Shown: positions 8,365-16,744, counted from the first letter of the stretch. The stretch: DNA of 64,000 bases from CAVQBJ01 sp963710725 (GCA_963710725.1 CAVQBJ010000005.1:1-64000); one strand, 5' to 3'. The notes: a model not told the origin generated them from the letters alone. Numbers and translations: made by a program.

Positions 8365-9305
8365 CGAGCGCCACAGACACCTCCACGAGCAAGGCCGAAA
8401 CCGGCGCGCCGCTGGGCCCGCTGCAGCAGATCGATGCCGGCCTGCTGAACGTCGGGTACGTCGAGGTCGGGCCTGCCGATGGCCCCGCTGTGATTCTTCT
8501 GCATGGCTGGCCCTACGACATCCACAGCTACGTCGATGTGGCCCCATTGCTGGCCGCGCGGGGCTATCGGGTGATCGTTCCCTACCTACGCGGTCACGGA
8601 ACGACGCGCTTTCGTGCCAATGACGCGATCCGCAACGGTCAGCAATCGGTCATCGCAGTGGACGCCGTCTCGTTGATGGACGCCCTTGACGTCGACAACG
8701 CGGTCGTTGCCGGCTTTGACTGGGGAGCGCGTACCGCCGACATCGTCGCGGCGCTCTGGCCCGAGCGCTGCCGGGGGCTCGTTTCGGTCAGCGGCTATCT
8801 GATCGGCAACCAGGCAGCCGGCAAGCAACCGTTGCCGCCGGAGGCCGAGCTGCAGTGGTGGTACCAGTACTACTTTGCCACCGAGCGTGGCCGAGCCGGT
8901 TATGAGAAGTACCGGCGCGACTTCGCAAAGCTTATCTGGCGCCTCGCTTCACCGAAGTGGAACTTCGACGACGCCACCTTCGATTGCAGCGCAGCGGCCT
9001 TCGACAACCCCGACCACGTGGACATCGTCATCCACAACTATCGCTGGCGGCTGGGGCTGGCTGACGGCGAGGCCGTCTATGCCGAGCTGGAGAACCGCCT
9101 CGCCGTCGGACCGGTCATCACTGCGCCCACCATCACGCTCGAGGGCGACGCGAACGGAGCGCCGCATCCGGAGCCGAGCTCCTATGCCACGAAATTCGGG
9201 GGCAAGTATTCGCACCGCACGATCGAGGGCGGCATTGGACACAACCTGCCCCAGGAAGCTCCAGAAGCGTTCGCCCAGGCCGTAATCGACGTCGACACCC
9301 ATTAA
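8361..9305 (+). CDS. Alpha/beta-hydrolase with Asp nucleophile (epoxide hydrolase/dehalogenase-like)
   Basis: A 314-residue hydrolase with oxyanion motif HGWPYD (49-54), nucleophile D120 in GFDWGARTA and a C-terminal His in GIGHNLPQEAP. An Asp nucleophile with this spacing points to the epoxide hydrolase/haloalkane dehalogenase branch and away from serine esterases. The substrate is unknown. The start is fixed by the ATGA overlap with the upstream epoxide hydrolase. The next gene begins 14 bp after the stop, so this is the second gene of an operon of hydrolases. Confidence 0.88.
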   Translation: MTSATDTSTSKAETGAPLGPLQQIDAGLLNVGYVEVGPADGPAVILLHGWPYDIHSYVDVAPLLAARGYRVIVPYLRGHGTTRFRANDAIRNGQQSVIAVDAVSLMDALDVDNAVVAGFDWGARTADIVAALWPERCRGLVSVSGYLIGNQAAGKQPLPPEAELQWWYQYYFATERGRAGYEKYRRDFAKLIWRLASPKWNFDDATFDCSAAAFDNPDHVDIVIHNYRWRLGLADGEAVYAELENRLAVGPVITAPTITLEGDANGAPHPEPSSYATKFGGKYSHRTIEGGIGHNLPQEAPEAFAQAVIDVDTH

Positions 9306-9319
9306 CCAAGGAGACTCTC

Positions 9320-10078
9320 ATGTCAACGACAACTACCGACAGTGCTCCGCTCACCGTCGTTCTCGTGCACGGCGCGTTCACCGACGCGTCGAGCTGGAAC
9401 GGTGTCATCGGCCGTCTTCAGAGCACCGGGGTGCAGGTGACGGCGCCCGCGAACCCGCTGCGCGGCATTTCGGCCGACTCGGCGTACCTCGAGTCGTTCC
9501 TGGAGCAGATCCCCGGACCCGTCCTCGCGGTCGGCCACTCGTACGCCGGTTGTCTGATCTCGAACGCCGCCACCACCGCCAAGAACGTCGTCGGCCTCGT
9601 CTTCGTCGCCGCTTTCGCGACCGACGAAGGCGAGCTCCTGGGCGACGTTGCGGCCACATCCAAGGACGCGATCCTGTCAACGGCCCTGGTTACGCTCCGC
9701 TATCCCGCTGGGGACGGCGCGGACACTGCCGGGGAGGTCGCCGTCGAACCGGCGAAGTTCCGCGACGTGGTCGCTGCCGACCTCCCGGCCGGGCAGACCG
9801 CCGTGATGGCCGCGACACAACGTCCACTCTCGGAGCTGGCATTCTCAGAGCCGTGCGGTCCGCCCGCCTGGAGGACCTTGCCTTCCTGGGCCGTTGTCGC
9901 GACCGAGGACAAGGCGGCCGGCACGGACCTCGTTCGCTCCCAGGCCGAGCGCGCCGGAGCGACGATCACCGAGGTCAAGGGCCCACACGTGATCATGATC
10001 TCGCAGCCCGAGGCTGTCGCGAACGTGATCCTGACCGCCGCCGCCGCGGTCGGCCAGCTCGCAGCCACAGTCAGCTGA
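9320..10078 (+). CDS. Alpha/beta-hydrolase (serine esterase-like)
   Basis: A 252-residue compact hydrolase of the type often annotated as salicylate-esterase/MES-like. It has HGAF (18-20), catalytic Ser74 in VGHSYAG, and a C-terminal His in GPHVIMISQPEAV. It lacks a large lid domain. The AAGGAGAC ribosome site is well placed before ATG 9320. It is third in the hydrolase operon, with the carbonic anhydrase remnant 15 bp downstream. The natural ester substrate is not predictable. Confidence 0.88.
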   Translation: MSTTTTDSAPLTVVLVHGAFTDASSWNGVIGRLQSTGVQVTAPANPLRGISADSAYLESFLEQIPGPVLAVGHSYAGCLISNAATTAKNVVGLVFVAAFATDEGELLGDVAATSKDAILSTALVTLRYPAGDGADTAGEVAVEPAKFRDVVAADLPAGQTAVMAATQRPLSELAFSEPCGPPAWRTLPSWAVVATEDKAAGTDLVRSQAERAGATITEVKGPHVIMISQPEAVANVILTAAAAVGQLAATVS

Positions 10079-10093
10079 TAAAGGAGAACGGTC

Positions 10094-10452
10094 ATGAGCA
10101 TCATCGACGAGGCGCTGAGCGCCAATGCAACCATCGCCAACGACTACGATCCTGACCGTGGGAAGCCGCCGGCGCCCAAGATCGCAATCGTCACTTGTGC
10201 GGATCCGGGATGCTCAGGTTCACTGACAGTGAGTTCGAGGCACGGCTCCGCAAGGAGACCGGGCGCTCGCCGATCGCGCCGGCCAGGTTCTACAGCTTCA
10301 CCGACGCCGAGGAGAACACCCGAGAGCAGATTCAGAAGGTCAGGTCACATCCATGGATCTCGCAGGAGGTTCCCGTCAGGGGGTTCGTCTTTGACGTCGA
10401 CACCGGGCGGCTCAGTGAAGTGTTCGCGGACGTGGAGTCCGTGACTGGTTAG
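10094..10452 (+). pseudogene. Beta-carbonic anhydrase, broken by internal deletion and frame change
   Basis: From ATG 10094 the first 37 codons read as the start of a small beta-carbonic anhydrase (MSIIDEALSANATIANDY, ending IAIVTCADP), with Cys and Asp of the first zinc motif. At about 10198-10206 the homology jumps to another frame and resumes with CGSGMLRFTDSEFEARL, the segment after the second zinc motif, running to the natural end at 10452 (VRGFVFDVDTGRLSEV). The roughly 50 residues between, with the zinc-binding His, are missing. The first frame continues as nonsense. Clean AAGGAG ribosome site. The reaction would have been CO2 hydration; this copy cannot be active. Confidence 0.8.
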
Positions 10453-10463
10453 CAGGGGCCGAC

Positions 10464-11381
10464 TTGCCCAGCCAGGCGATGCAGGAATTGATCGACACCT
10501 TCAGGGACCGCCAGAAGGCCAGCGCCAGCCAGGCGTCGCCGACGCTGAAAGAGCGCCGCGCGACGTTCGCACCCGCGGGATGCCTTCACCCGATACCTGA
10601 CGACGTGCTGGTCAGCGAGGTGATCGCTGGCGGGGTACCAGCCCACTGGCTTGCCGCCCCCGGAGCGGACGCCGGCCGGGCGCTCCTCTTCCTACACGGC
10701 GGAGGTTACGAACTCGGATCGCTTCGCAGCGACGGCGAGCTGGCCGCCCGGCTGGGACGCGCCAGCGGGATGCGAGTGCTGTTCCCTGAATATCGCCTGG
10801 CCCCTGAGCATCCCTTCCCCGCCGCCATCGACGACGTCCAGGCCGCCTGGCGCTGGCTGCGCACCGACCAAGACCTCAGCGCAGCATCAATCGCGGTGGC
10901 CGGAGACTCCGCCGGCGGCGGGCTCGCCGTCGCCCTGCTCGTGGCCACGCGTGACGCCGGGGAGCCGTTGCCGGCGGCCGCCGCACTGATGTCCCCAACG
11001 GTGGATCTGACCAGCTCGGGGGCCTCGATGACCGAGCGCGCCGATCAGGATCCCATCTCCACCCCGGCCATGCTCGCTCAGTTCGCCTCCGACTACCTGG
11101 CCGGGGCTGACCCCAAGACGCCTCTGGCGTCGCCGCTGTTCGCCTCGCTGTCCGGGCTCCCGCCGCTGCTCGTCCAGGTCGGCACGGCCGACCTGCTGCT
11201 CAGCGATTCCGAACGCCTAGCCAGAGCAGCAACCGACGCCGGGGTCGACGTCAGCCTGCAGATCGGCCAGGGCCTGACCCACGTCTACCAGATCCTGCTC
11301 GGCACCCCCGAGGCAGCAAAGGCCACCGAACAGATCGGCAAGTTCCTCCGAGCCAAGGTTCGCTCACCAGACAGGCCATAG
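10464..11381 (+). CDS. HSL-family alpha/beta-hydrolase (lipase/esterase)
   Basis: A 305-residue hormone-sensitive-lipase family esterase. It has HGGG (78-81), catalytic Ser149 in GDSAGGG, Asp in DLLLSDS and His in GLTHVYQ. These hydrolyse short acyl esters. I give the TTG start at 10464; the ATG at 10479 (M6) is an alternative, and neither has a strong ribosome site. It lies 11 bp after the carbonic anhydrase remnant, as the last gene of the hydrolase operon. Confidence 0.88.
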   Translation: MPSQAMQELIDTFRDRQKASASQASPTLKERRATFAPAGCLHPIPDDVLVSEVIAGGVPAHWLAAPGADAGRALLFLHGGGYELGSLRSDGELAARLGRASGMRVLFPEYRLAPEHPFPAAIDDVQAAWRWLRTDQDLSAASIAVAGDSAGGGLAVALLVATRDAGEPLPAAAALMSPTVDLTSSGASMTERADQDPISTPAMLAQFASDYLAGADPKTPLASPLFASLSGLPPLLVQVGTADLLLSDSERLARAATDAGVDVSLQIGQGLTHVYQILLGTPEAAKATEQIGKFLRAKVRSPDRP

Positions 11382-11645
11382 ACGGCGGGCCTCCCGGCGC
11401 ACCGCTCGCCCCTTTAGCGTCAGACGGCGGCGTGTTTGAGCGCGCTCGAGCATGAGCGGGCGATCACGAATCCCGTTGCCCGAAAACGCTGCGCCTGTCC
11501 GGATTGCCGTACTACCTCCTCGGCATTACGTGGCTCGTCGCCTTCGACCACGGCTCGGCTACGAGCACCTCACGCGTTGCCGACAGCAGTTTTGCGAGTT
11601 TCGGTGCCTTGGCGCATGCTCGGCTGGAATTCTCTCGCGGACTGA

Positions 11646-11996
11646 TTACGTGCGCGCGAGCCCAAGTGCTCGCTGTAGGCCGGCGTCGACCTGCGCCATC
11701 AACCAGTCCGGGAGCCCGCCAATGCGTTCTTCCAAGACGTCGCGGTCAACCGTTGCGACCTGGGTCACGTTGACCACGGAGTCAATCTGCAGTCCACTGA
11801 CATCCGACGACACGACAACGTTCCCGGGCAACCCCGCAAGCTGGGCGCTGGAGGTCACGACCACGACCGTCACCGTGCGAAGCTGAGAGCGGTTGTAGTG
11901 ATCGGAGCTGACGACCAGGACCGGACGCCGCAACGCAGGCGCAGAGCCTCGCGGCAGGCCAAGGTCAGCCCACCACAGCTCGCCGCGTGCGATCAC
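11646..11996 (-). CDS. mazF: MazF/PemK-family toxin (endoribonuclease)
   Basis: A 116-residue protein with MazF features: N-terminal RGELWWADLG, then RRPVLVVSSDHYNRS, the strand TVTVVVVTSS and the late VVNVTQVATVDRD. MazF toxins cleave mRNA or tRNA at short motifs unless bound by their antitoxin. It starts with GTG at 11996, sharing one base with the TAG stop of the antitoxin, so the two are translationally coupled. The upstream 264 bp (11382-11645) to the hydrolase operon hold no gene that I recognise. Confidence 0.88.
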   Translation of the reverse strand: MIARGELWWADLGLPRGSAPALRRPVLVVSSDHYNRSQLRTVTVVVVTSSAQLAGLPGNVVVSSDVSGLQIDSVVNVTQVATVDRDVLEERIGGLPDWLMAQVDAGLQRALGLART

Positions 11997-12229
11997 TACG
12001 ACTCGCGGTCCGCCACGAGCGCCGCGGCAGCCGCGTTCGTGAATGCCGCTTCGTCGTCCAGCCCCGCAACGGCCCGATTGATCGCATCGGTCGTCCCGTC
12101 GTCATCGAGCGCGTCAAGCCAACGCTCAGCCGCCCGCGCAAAGAATTCGCTGCGTGATACGCCGAGCTTTGCGGCGGCGCGTTCCGCGCGCTCAAATGTC
12201 TCGTCTGGTAGCGATATCGCGGTCTTCAC
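11996..12229 (-). CDS. MazE-like antitoxin (ribbon-helix-helix)
   Basis: A 77-residue antitoxin starting MKTAISLPDETFERAERAA, a ribbon-helix-helix DNA-binding opening, followed by LGVSRSEFFARAAERWL and an acidic tail that would wrap the toxin. The start is the GTG at 12229; the frame upstream is open but covers the terminator repeat. A -10-like TATACT lies at 12242-12237 (minus), 7 nt before the GTG, so the mRNA is probably leaderless. Such antitoxins repress their own promoter. Confidence 0.82.
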   Translation of the reverse strand: MKTAISLPDETFERAERAAAKLGVSRSEFFARAAERWLDALDDDGTTDAINRAVAGLDDEAAFTNAAAAALVADRES

Positions 12230-12236
12230 GGGTCGT

Positions 12237-12242
12237 AGTATA
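12237..12242 (-). promoter_or_regulatory. -10 element of the mazEF promoter
   Basis: TATACT on the minus strand, 7 nt before the GTG start of the antitoxin. I see no clear -35 at the right distance. The spacing suggests a leaderless transcript. Confidence 0.4.
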
Positions 12243-12275
12243 ACCGAGTCATACCAGGTTGGCCACCCCGCCCTT

Positions 12276-12400
12276 GGCCCGCAAAAGCGGGCCTTTCTGC
12301 CTTTCTCGCCTTTCTCTTTGGCCCGGATGCCAGTTAGCGTTGGTTGACGGGCCGCGTATACCAACCCCGTCTACCAACTCCGGGGGTCAGAAAGGCGCGG
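12276..12400. repeat. Copy of the post-tRNA terminator unit without the tRNA part
   Basis: It begins with the hairpin GGCCCGC-AAAA-GCGGGCC (12276-12293) followed by T-rich sequence, then GATGCCAGT and a stretch nearly identical to 105-175 of the window (GGGCCGCGTATACCAACC, CGTCTACCAAC, GGGGTCAGAA). The segment at 1-175 has the same order after a tRNA-Gly 3' end, and 48570-48635 has a shorter version. Here the tRNA part is missing. It probably marks an old boundary of inserted DNA. The rest of the gap, to 12588, holds no recognised gene. Confidence 0.7.
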
Positions 12401-12588
12401 GGCGGCGGCCTTGCGCTGGCCACGATCAGCCTCGCTGTCGGCGACGAGTCTCGGTGTTGGCGAATACGAGGTGGGCGGACGTCGCAGTCTCGAGCCCCGC
12501 TTTGCTGTCAGCAAGCGAAAGCGCGACTCCCGCCGACGGCCGATATGCGCGAGTTTCGCGCGGAGCAGGTCGCCAAGGGGACTCGGTG

Positions 12589-13170
12589 TTAGTTCCGGGC
12601 GGGTTCGTATGTGGCAATCACGACGCCCTTGCTGGTTGTGGCGCTGTCGGTGAGCCGGAGGGGTGCGTGCACGCCTTCGGGGAACATTCGCCTACCCGTG
12701 CCAAGCACGAGCGGGGCGATCGAGAGCAGGTACGTGTCGATCAGATCGGCGGCCATCAGGGAGCCGATCAGCACGCCGCTGCCCATGATCACGAGGTTCG
12801 CGGTCGAGGTCTGTTTGAGGTCCGCCACGGCGGCGGAGACGTCGCCGTGCACGAGCGTCGAGTTGGGCCACTCGAGCGTGGTCTCGGGGTTGCTCGACGC
12901 GACGTACTTGCGAATGTTGTTGAGCGGGTCCTTGAACGGGCCGCCCTGGCGGTTCCAGTAGGCCAGGAGCTGCTCGTAGGTCCAGCGCCCGAACAGCCAC
13001 GCGTGCTCCTCGCCCATCAGCTCGCCCATCTTGGTGACGGTCGCCTCATCGAAGTACTGGACCCCCCAGCCGCCGTGGGCAAAGCCATCCCGGGTGTCCT
13101 CGTCGGGGCGGCCCGGTGCCTGCATTACCCCGTCGAGCGTCATCCCGTTCATCACGATTACCTTCGCCAT
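12589..13170 (-). CDS. Dihydrofolate-reductase-fold protein (RibD C-terminal family)
   Basis: A 193-residue protein of the DHFR/RibD_C superfamily. It has MAKVIVMNGMTLDGVMQ at the start, FGRWTYEQLLAYW, the NADPH-site strand NLVIMGSGVLIGSLMAADLID, and the C-terminal APLVLGTGRRMFP. Members are NADPH-dependent reductases of uncertain substrate; this is not a housekeeping folate enzyme. It lies 38 bp downstream of the SMP-30 gene on the same strand and is probably co-transcribed with it. A second family member is at 26495-27058. Confidence 0.87.
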   Translation of the reverse strand: MAKVIVMNGMTLDGVMQAPGRPDEDTRDGFAHGGWGVQYFDEATVTKMGELMGEEHAWLFGRWTYEQLLAYWNRQGGPFKDPLNNIRKYVASSNPETTLEWPNSTLVHGDVSAAVADLKQTSTANLVIMGSGVLIGSLMAADLIDTYLLSIAPLVLGTGRRMFPEGVHAPLRLTDSATTSKGVVIATYEPARN

Positions 13171-13208
13171 CTCTCATCCTCCTTCCCGCGGGCAGCGGGC
13201 TCGCATTG

Positions 13209-14057
13209 CTACGGCCGTCCAGCGCGGGGCGCCGGCGCCCGAGTCATCAGGATCTGCGTGTCGCGCCCCTGGAGCATCTGGGCGGGGCCACGCCATTGGT
13301 TTGCGACCATGAACAGGGTCGCGCCGTCCGGTCCGCCGAGGGCACACGCAAAGCAGCCACGGTCAAGCTCAACCGTCTGCAGCACCTCGCCGCCTTCGCG
13401 AACGCGCACACACCGCTTGTTCGGGACGTCCGCATACCAGACGGCGTTCTCGGCGTCGGCGCAGATGCTGTCCGGGACACCCTCGCCGAGATCGGCCCAC
13501 GCGCGCCGGTTCGACAGTCCCCCGTCGGCGTCAATGTCGAACGCGGTGAGCCGCTTGGCGTAGGACTCGGCGACGATCAGCGTCCGACCGTCGGGCATGA
13601 TCAGCATTCCGTTCGGAAACGACAGGCCGTCGGCGACCGCGCGCGCCGAGCCGTTACGGGTCACGAGCGCGACGATCCCGGGCGCGAACGGCTCCCCGGC
13701 CATCAGGTCAAAGCCGCCGCCATTGACGTAGGCGTTGCCGCGAGCGTCGACGACGAGCTCGTTTACCGCCGGAGGGTCAGACGCCGCCTTCAGGTCGGCG
13801 TGCGTCTCCAGCGACCCATCGTGCTCGCGCCGCAAGAGCAACCCATCCCGTGCCGAGACCACCAGCAGACGCCCGTCGGGGAGCCAGTCGACGCACAGCG
13901 GAAACGAATCACCGCGAAGCATGACCTCGCTGATGCCGTGCAGATCGAGCGCGATCACCTCCTGTGTACCCCAATCGGAGAACCACAGGCGGCCTTCGTG
14001 CCATCTCGGCTGTTCGCCGAACACCCGGCCGTTTAGCAAGACGTGCACATCAGACAT
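13209..14057 (-). CDS. SMP-30/gluconolactonase-family lactonase
   Basis: A 282-residue six-bladed beta-propeller enzyme. Family signs are EQPRWHEGRLWFSDW at the N-terminus (metal-ligand Glu), PPAVNELVVDARGNAYV (Asn ligand), and GLSFPNGMLIMPDGRTLIVAES (Asn/Asp). These metal-dependent enzymes open sugar or other lactones. It is the first gene of a two-gene unit with the reductase at 12589, and is transcribed away from the TetR regulator at 14139 across an operator-like region. Confidence 0.9.
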   Translation of the reverse strand: MSDVHVLLNGRVFGEQPRWHEGRLWFSDWGTQEVIALDLHGISEVMLRGDSFPLCVDWLPDGRLLVVSARDGLLLRREHDGSLETHADLKAASDPPAVNELVVDARGNAYVNGGGFDLMAGEPFAPGIVALVTRNGSARAVADGLSFPNGMLIMPDGRTLIVAESYAKRLTAFDIDADGGLSNRRAWADLGEGVPDSICADAENAVWYADVPNKRCVRVREGGEVLQTVELDRGCFACALGGPDGATLFMVANQWRGPAQMLQGRDTQILMTRAPAPRAGRP

Positions 14058-14082
14058 CTAGGCCTCCCGGTTGATTGGCAGG

Positions 14083-14126
14083 AACTAGACCGTACAGTAC
14101 TAGACGAGAACTAGACTGTCTAGTAT
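14083..14126. promoter_or_regulatory. Repeated operator and promoter between lactonase and TetR genes
   Basis: The 81-bp gap holds AACTAGACCGT at 14083 and AACTAGACTGT at 14109, 26 bp apart. The second is part of the perfect palindrome CTAGAC-T-GTCTAG (14111-14123). TAGTAT at 14121-14126 can serve as -10 for the TetR gene, whose ATG follows 12 nt later. Two similar sites in a divergent promoter are a common layout for a TetR repressor controlling itself and its neighbour. Confidence 0.6.
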
Positions 14127-14138
14127 GATGCTGGGTCG

Positions 14139-14792
14139 ATGACGACCGCAGCCCCGTCGCGAGATGAGTTCGAGGATGAGCGTCGCTCTGCGCGTAAGCG
14201 CCGGGCGATCCTCGACGCCGCCACCTCCGTGTTCCTGAGCAACGGCTACCTCGGCACAAGCATGGATGAGATCGCCGCGCTCGCCCACGTCTCCAAGCAG
14301 ACGGTCTACAAGCACTTCGCCGACAAGGAGCGCCTGTTCTGCGAGATCGTCACCGCCACGGTCGACGAGATCGCCAATCCCAACACCGACGAGGTGCTCA
14401 AGCTGAGCGACACGGGCGACCTCGAGCGCGACCTACGCGACTTTGCTCGCCGCCAGCTGCGCGCCGTGATGGATCCGCGCCTGCTACGGCTGCGACGGCT
14501 GGTGATCGGGGAATCCGGTCGCTTCCCGCAACTCGGCCGCCTCTTCTATGAGCGAGGGCCAGGGCGCACAATCGACGCGCTGGCGAAGATGTTCGAGCAG
14601 CTCGCCTCCCGCGACGTGCTGGAGCTCGACGACCCCCGCCTCGCCGCGGCGCACTTCAACTGGCTCGTCATGTCGATCCCGCTCAACCAGGCGATGCTGC
14701 TCGGCGAGGACGAACCTGCGACCCCCGCCGAACTCAACCGCTACGCCGACGCCGGCGTCCGCGCATTCCTCACGGGGCACCACAAACGCTGA
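14139..14792 (+). CDS. TetR/AcrR-family transcriptional regulator
   Basis: A 217-residue regulator. The N-terminal helix-turn-helix is clear: RRAILDAATSVFLSNGYLG... MDEIAALAHVSKQTVYKHFADKERLF (about residues 20-65). The C-terminal ligand domain (TetR_C_7-like, RQLRAVMDPRLLRLRRLVIGE) is typical of repressors that sense small molecules. It probably controls itself and the divergent lactonase/reductase pair through the sites at 14083-14126. Confidence 0.9.
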   Translation: MTTAAPSRDEFEDERRSARKRRAILDAATSVFLSNGYLGTSMDEIAALAHVSKQTVYKHFADKERLFCEIVTATVDEIANPNTDEVLKLSDTGDLERDLRDFARRQLRAVMDPRLLRLRRLVIGESGRFPQLGRLFYERGPGRTIDALAKMFEQLASRDVLELDDPRLAAAHFNWLVMSIPLNQAMLLGEDEPATPAELNRYADAGVRAFLTGHHKR

Positions 14793-15131
14793 CACACCCA
14801 CCCCGCGGGGAGGTCTCCCTCGTCTCGCTTTGCCCACCAGACGCGCATCCTCCGAACGCTCGCGACGCGACTCCTTCGCGCGGATCTGGAGAGGCGCTAT
14901 AGCGAAGCGCTAGCGGGCGACTCCAGCCGTGGCACAGCCGTCGTCTCGCGGTGAGTGGATCGAGCCGCTGTTTCTCGTCTAAGGCGTGTGTTTGTTCAAG
15001 TTGAGCGCGCCGCTGCCTTCTCGTGGGAGCGGGATGTGACCGCGCGACACTGGTGGTCTAGGCTGCGCGTCGTGGAGCGACCGTCTGGCGATGCGGATGC
15101 GGCAATCCCGCGGGGGCGGTAGTTTGACGGC
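14793..15131. other. Intergenic, no recognised gene
   Basis: 338 bp between the TetR gene and a small secreted protein. It contains short GC palindromes (CCCCGCGGGG near 14802) and GCGCTATAGCGAAGCGCTAGCG near 14892-14913, which might be terminators. I see no coding homology or RNA gene. Confidence 0.5.
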
Positions 15132-15491
15132 ATGAAGAGCATCCGGGGTGATCTCAGCCTGGCGGCCACCGTGCTGCTTGTGTTGGCCGCGTTCGCCGCC
15201 TCGGCTGGCGCCGCCAACGGCAAGAAGCATCCGCCGTGCACGAAGAAGGCGCTGAGCGCCGGTCTGAAGCGCGGATCGGCGCAGCCGAAGAACGCGAAGT
15301 TCGAGGGGTCGTTCGGATGCGCCGGCGGCTGGGCGTACTCGGGCATCCTGGTCGGCGGCAAGCACGGCTTCGACGCGATCGCCGTCTACAAGGCCGAGAA
15401 CGGCGTGTGGGTCGCCGTTGACCGTGCCAAGCCGTGCCGGACGCACGCGATCCCGAAGAAGATCTACAAGGGCGCTTGCACCACCAGCTGA
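15132..15491 (+). CDS. Small secreted protein of unknown function
   Basis: A 119-residue protein with an N-terminal signal peptide: basic MKSIRGD, hydrophobic LAATVLLVLAAFAA and a cleavage-like SAGA-AN around residue 27. The mature part is basic and has four cysteines (CTKKAL, FGCAGG, KPCRTH, GACTTS), probably two disulfides. The segment FGCAGGWAYSGILV resembles small secreted proteins common in this order. I cannot assign a function. A 6-bp hairpin (ACGGGC/GCCCGT) overlaps the stop at 15491-15508. Confidence 0.7.
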   Translation: MKSIRGDLSLAATVLLVLAAFAASAGAANGKKHPPCTKKALSAGLKRGSAQPKNAKFEGSFGCAGGWAYSGILVGGKHGFDAIAVYKAENGVWVAVDRAKPCRTHAIPKKIYKGACTTS

Positions 15492-15520
15492 CGGGCATCG
15501 AAGCCCGTGGGTGACCGGCC

Positions 15521-16744
15521 GTGACTCGCCTGCTCTTGAACGATGAGCTGCTTGATGCGCAGCTGGTGAGGGCGGTCGGTGTGGCCGGGTACGGCGGATC
15601 TGATCTGGGGGAATGTCTGGCGACGGCTCGCCGGATCGACGAGCGCGATCTCGACAGCTGGTTTGCGCAGTGGACCGCGACCGCGACCGCTGTCGCCAGG
15701 CTGGCTGAGGAGGAGACCGCGGCCGCCAACCACACCTCCGCGCGGCTGGCATTCCTGAGAGCGTGCACGTATCACCGCACGGCCGGCGTGATGCTGCTCG
15801 GGGCACCGCTGGATGAGCGGTTGGTGTCGGCATACCGCACTCAAGCGGACATGTTCGCCCGGGCCGCGGCGTTGATGGAGCTGCCCGTCGAGCGGATCGA
15901 GATCCCGTTCGGCGCCGATACGCTGCCCGGCTACTTCTTCTGCGCGGCTGCGGATGGCCGCCGGCGAGCGACGGTGATCTTGACCGGAGGCTATGACGGG
16001 ACGGTCGAGGAGCTGTACTTCGCCAACGGGGCGGCCGCGCTGGCTCGGGGCTACAACGTGCTCGCCTTCGATGGGCCCGGCCAAGGACGGCTCTTGACCG
16101 AGCGCCGGCAGGTAATCCGCGCCGACTGGGAGAACGTCATCACCCCGATCGTCGACTATGCGCTAGGCCGCGACGACGTCGACGGCGAGCGAATCGCCCT
16201 GCTCGGGCTCAGCCTGGGAGCCCACCTCGCCCCGCGGGCAGCCAGCGAGGAGCATCGTCTGGCCGCCTGCGTGGCCGACTGCGGTGCCTATGACCTGTAC
16301 GCCGCGTTCCTCGACCGCTTGCCCGGGCCGCTGGCCAACCCGAGGGTGATCAATCGCCGGCGTGTGCGCCTCGCTCTGGCCCGGCTCCTCGAGCGCGTAG
16401 CTGCAAAGCCGACCGCGGGATGGGCGCTGCGACGCGGAATGCTTGTCCACGGTGTTGACGATCCGCTGGCCTACGTCGACGCGCTACGCGAGTTCACCCT
16501 CAAAAACCGGGCTGCACAGATCAGATGCCCGACCTGGGTATGCAGCGCCGAGGGCGATGACATCAGCGCCTCAGCGCCGCAACTGGTCGATGCCCTCACC
16601 TGCGAGAAGACCCACGTGCGCTTCACCGCCGCTGAGGGCGCCGATGATCACTGCGAGCAAGCCGCCCGAGCGCTTTACCATGCCCGCTCATTCGCGTGGC
16701 TGGACGACCGGCTGCGACCCCGCCAGGCGAACTTAGCCGCCTAA
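15521..16744 (+). CDS. Alpha/beta-hydrolase (dienelactone/DHPON-hydrolase-like)
   Basis: A 407-residue hydrolase with a helical N-terminal cap (residues 1-120) and a C-terminal catalytic core: ILTGGYDGTVEE, AFDGPGQG, nucleophile Ser231 in GLSLGAHLAPR, Asp in CSAEGDD and His in GADDHCEQAA. This two-part layout resembles 2,6-dihydroxypseudooxynicotine hydrolase and related carbon-carbon or ester hydrolases. The start is GTG at 15521; no strong ribosome site. It stands alone between the secreted protein and a toxin-antitoxin module. Confidence 0.85.
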   Translation: MTRLLLNDELLDAQLVRAVGVAGYGGSDLGECLATARRIDERDLDSWFAQWTATATAVARLAEEETAAANHTSARLAFLRACTYHRTAGVMLLGAPLDERLVSAYRTQADMFARAAALMELPVERIEIPFGADTLPGYFFCAAADGRRRATVILTGGYDGTVEELYFANGAAALARGYNVLAFDGPGQGRLLTERRQVIRADWENVITPIVDYALGRDDVDGERIALLGLSLGAHLAPRAASEEHRLAACVADCGAYDLYAAFLDRLPGPLANPRVINRRRVRLALARLLERVAAKPTAGWALRRGMLVHGVDDPLAYVDALREFTLKNRAAQIRCPTWVCSAEGDDISASAPQLVDALTCEKTHVRFTAAEGADDHCEQAARALYHARSFAWLDDRLRPRQANLAA

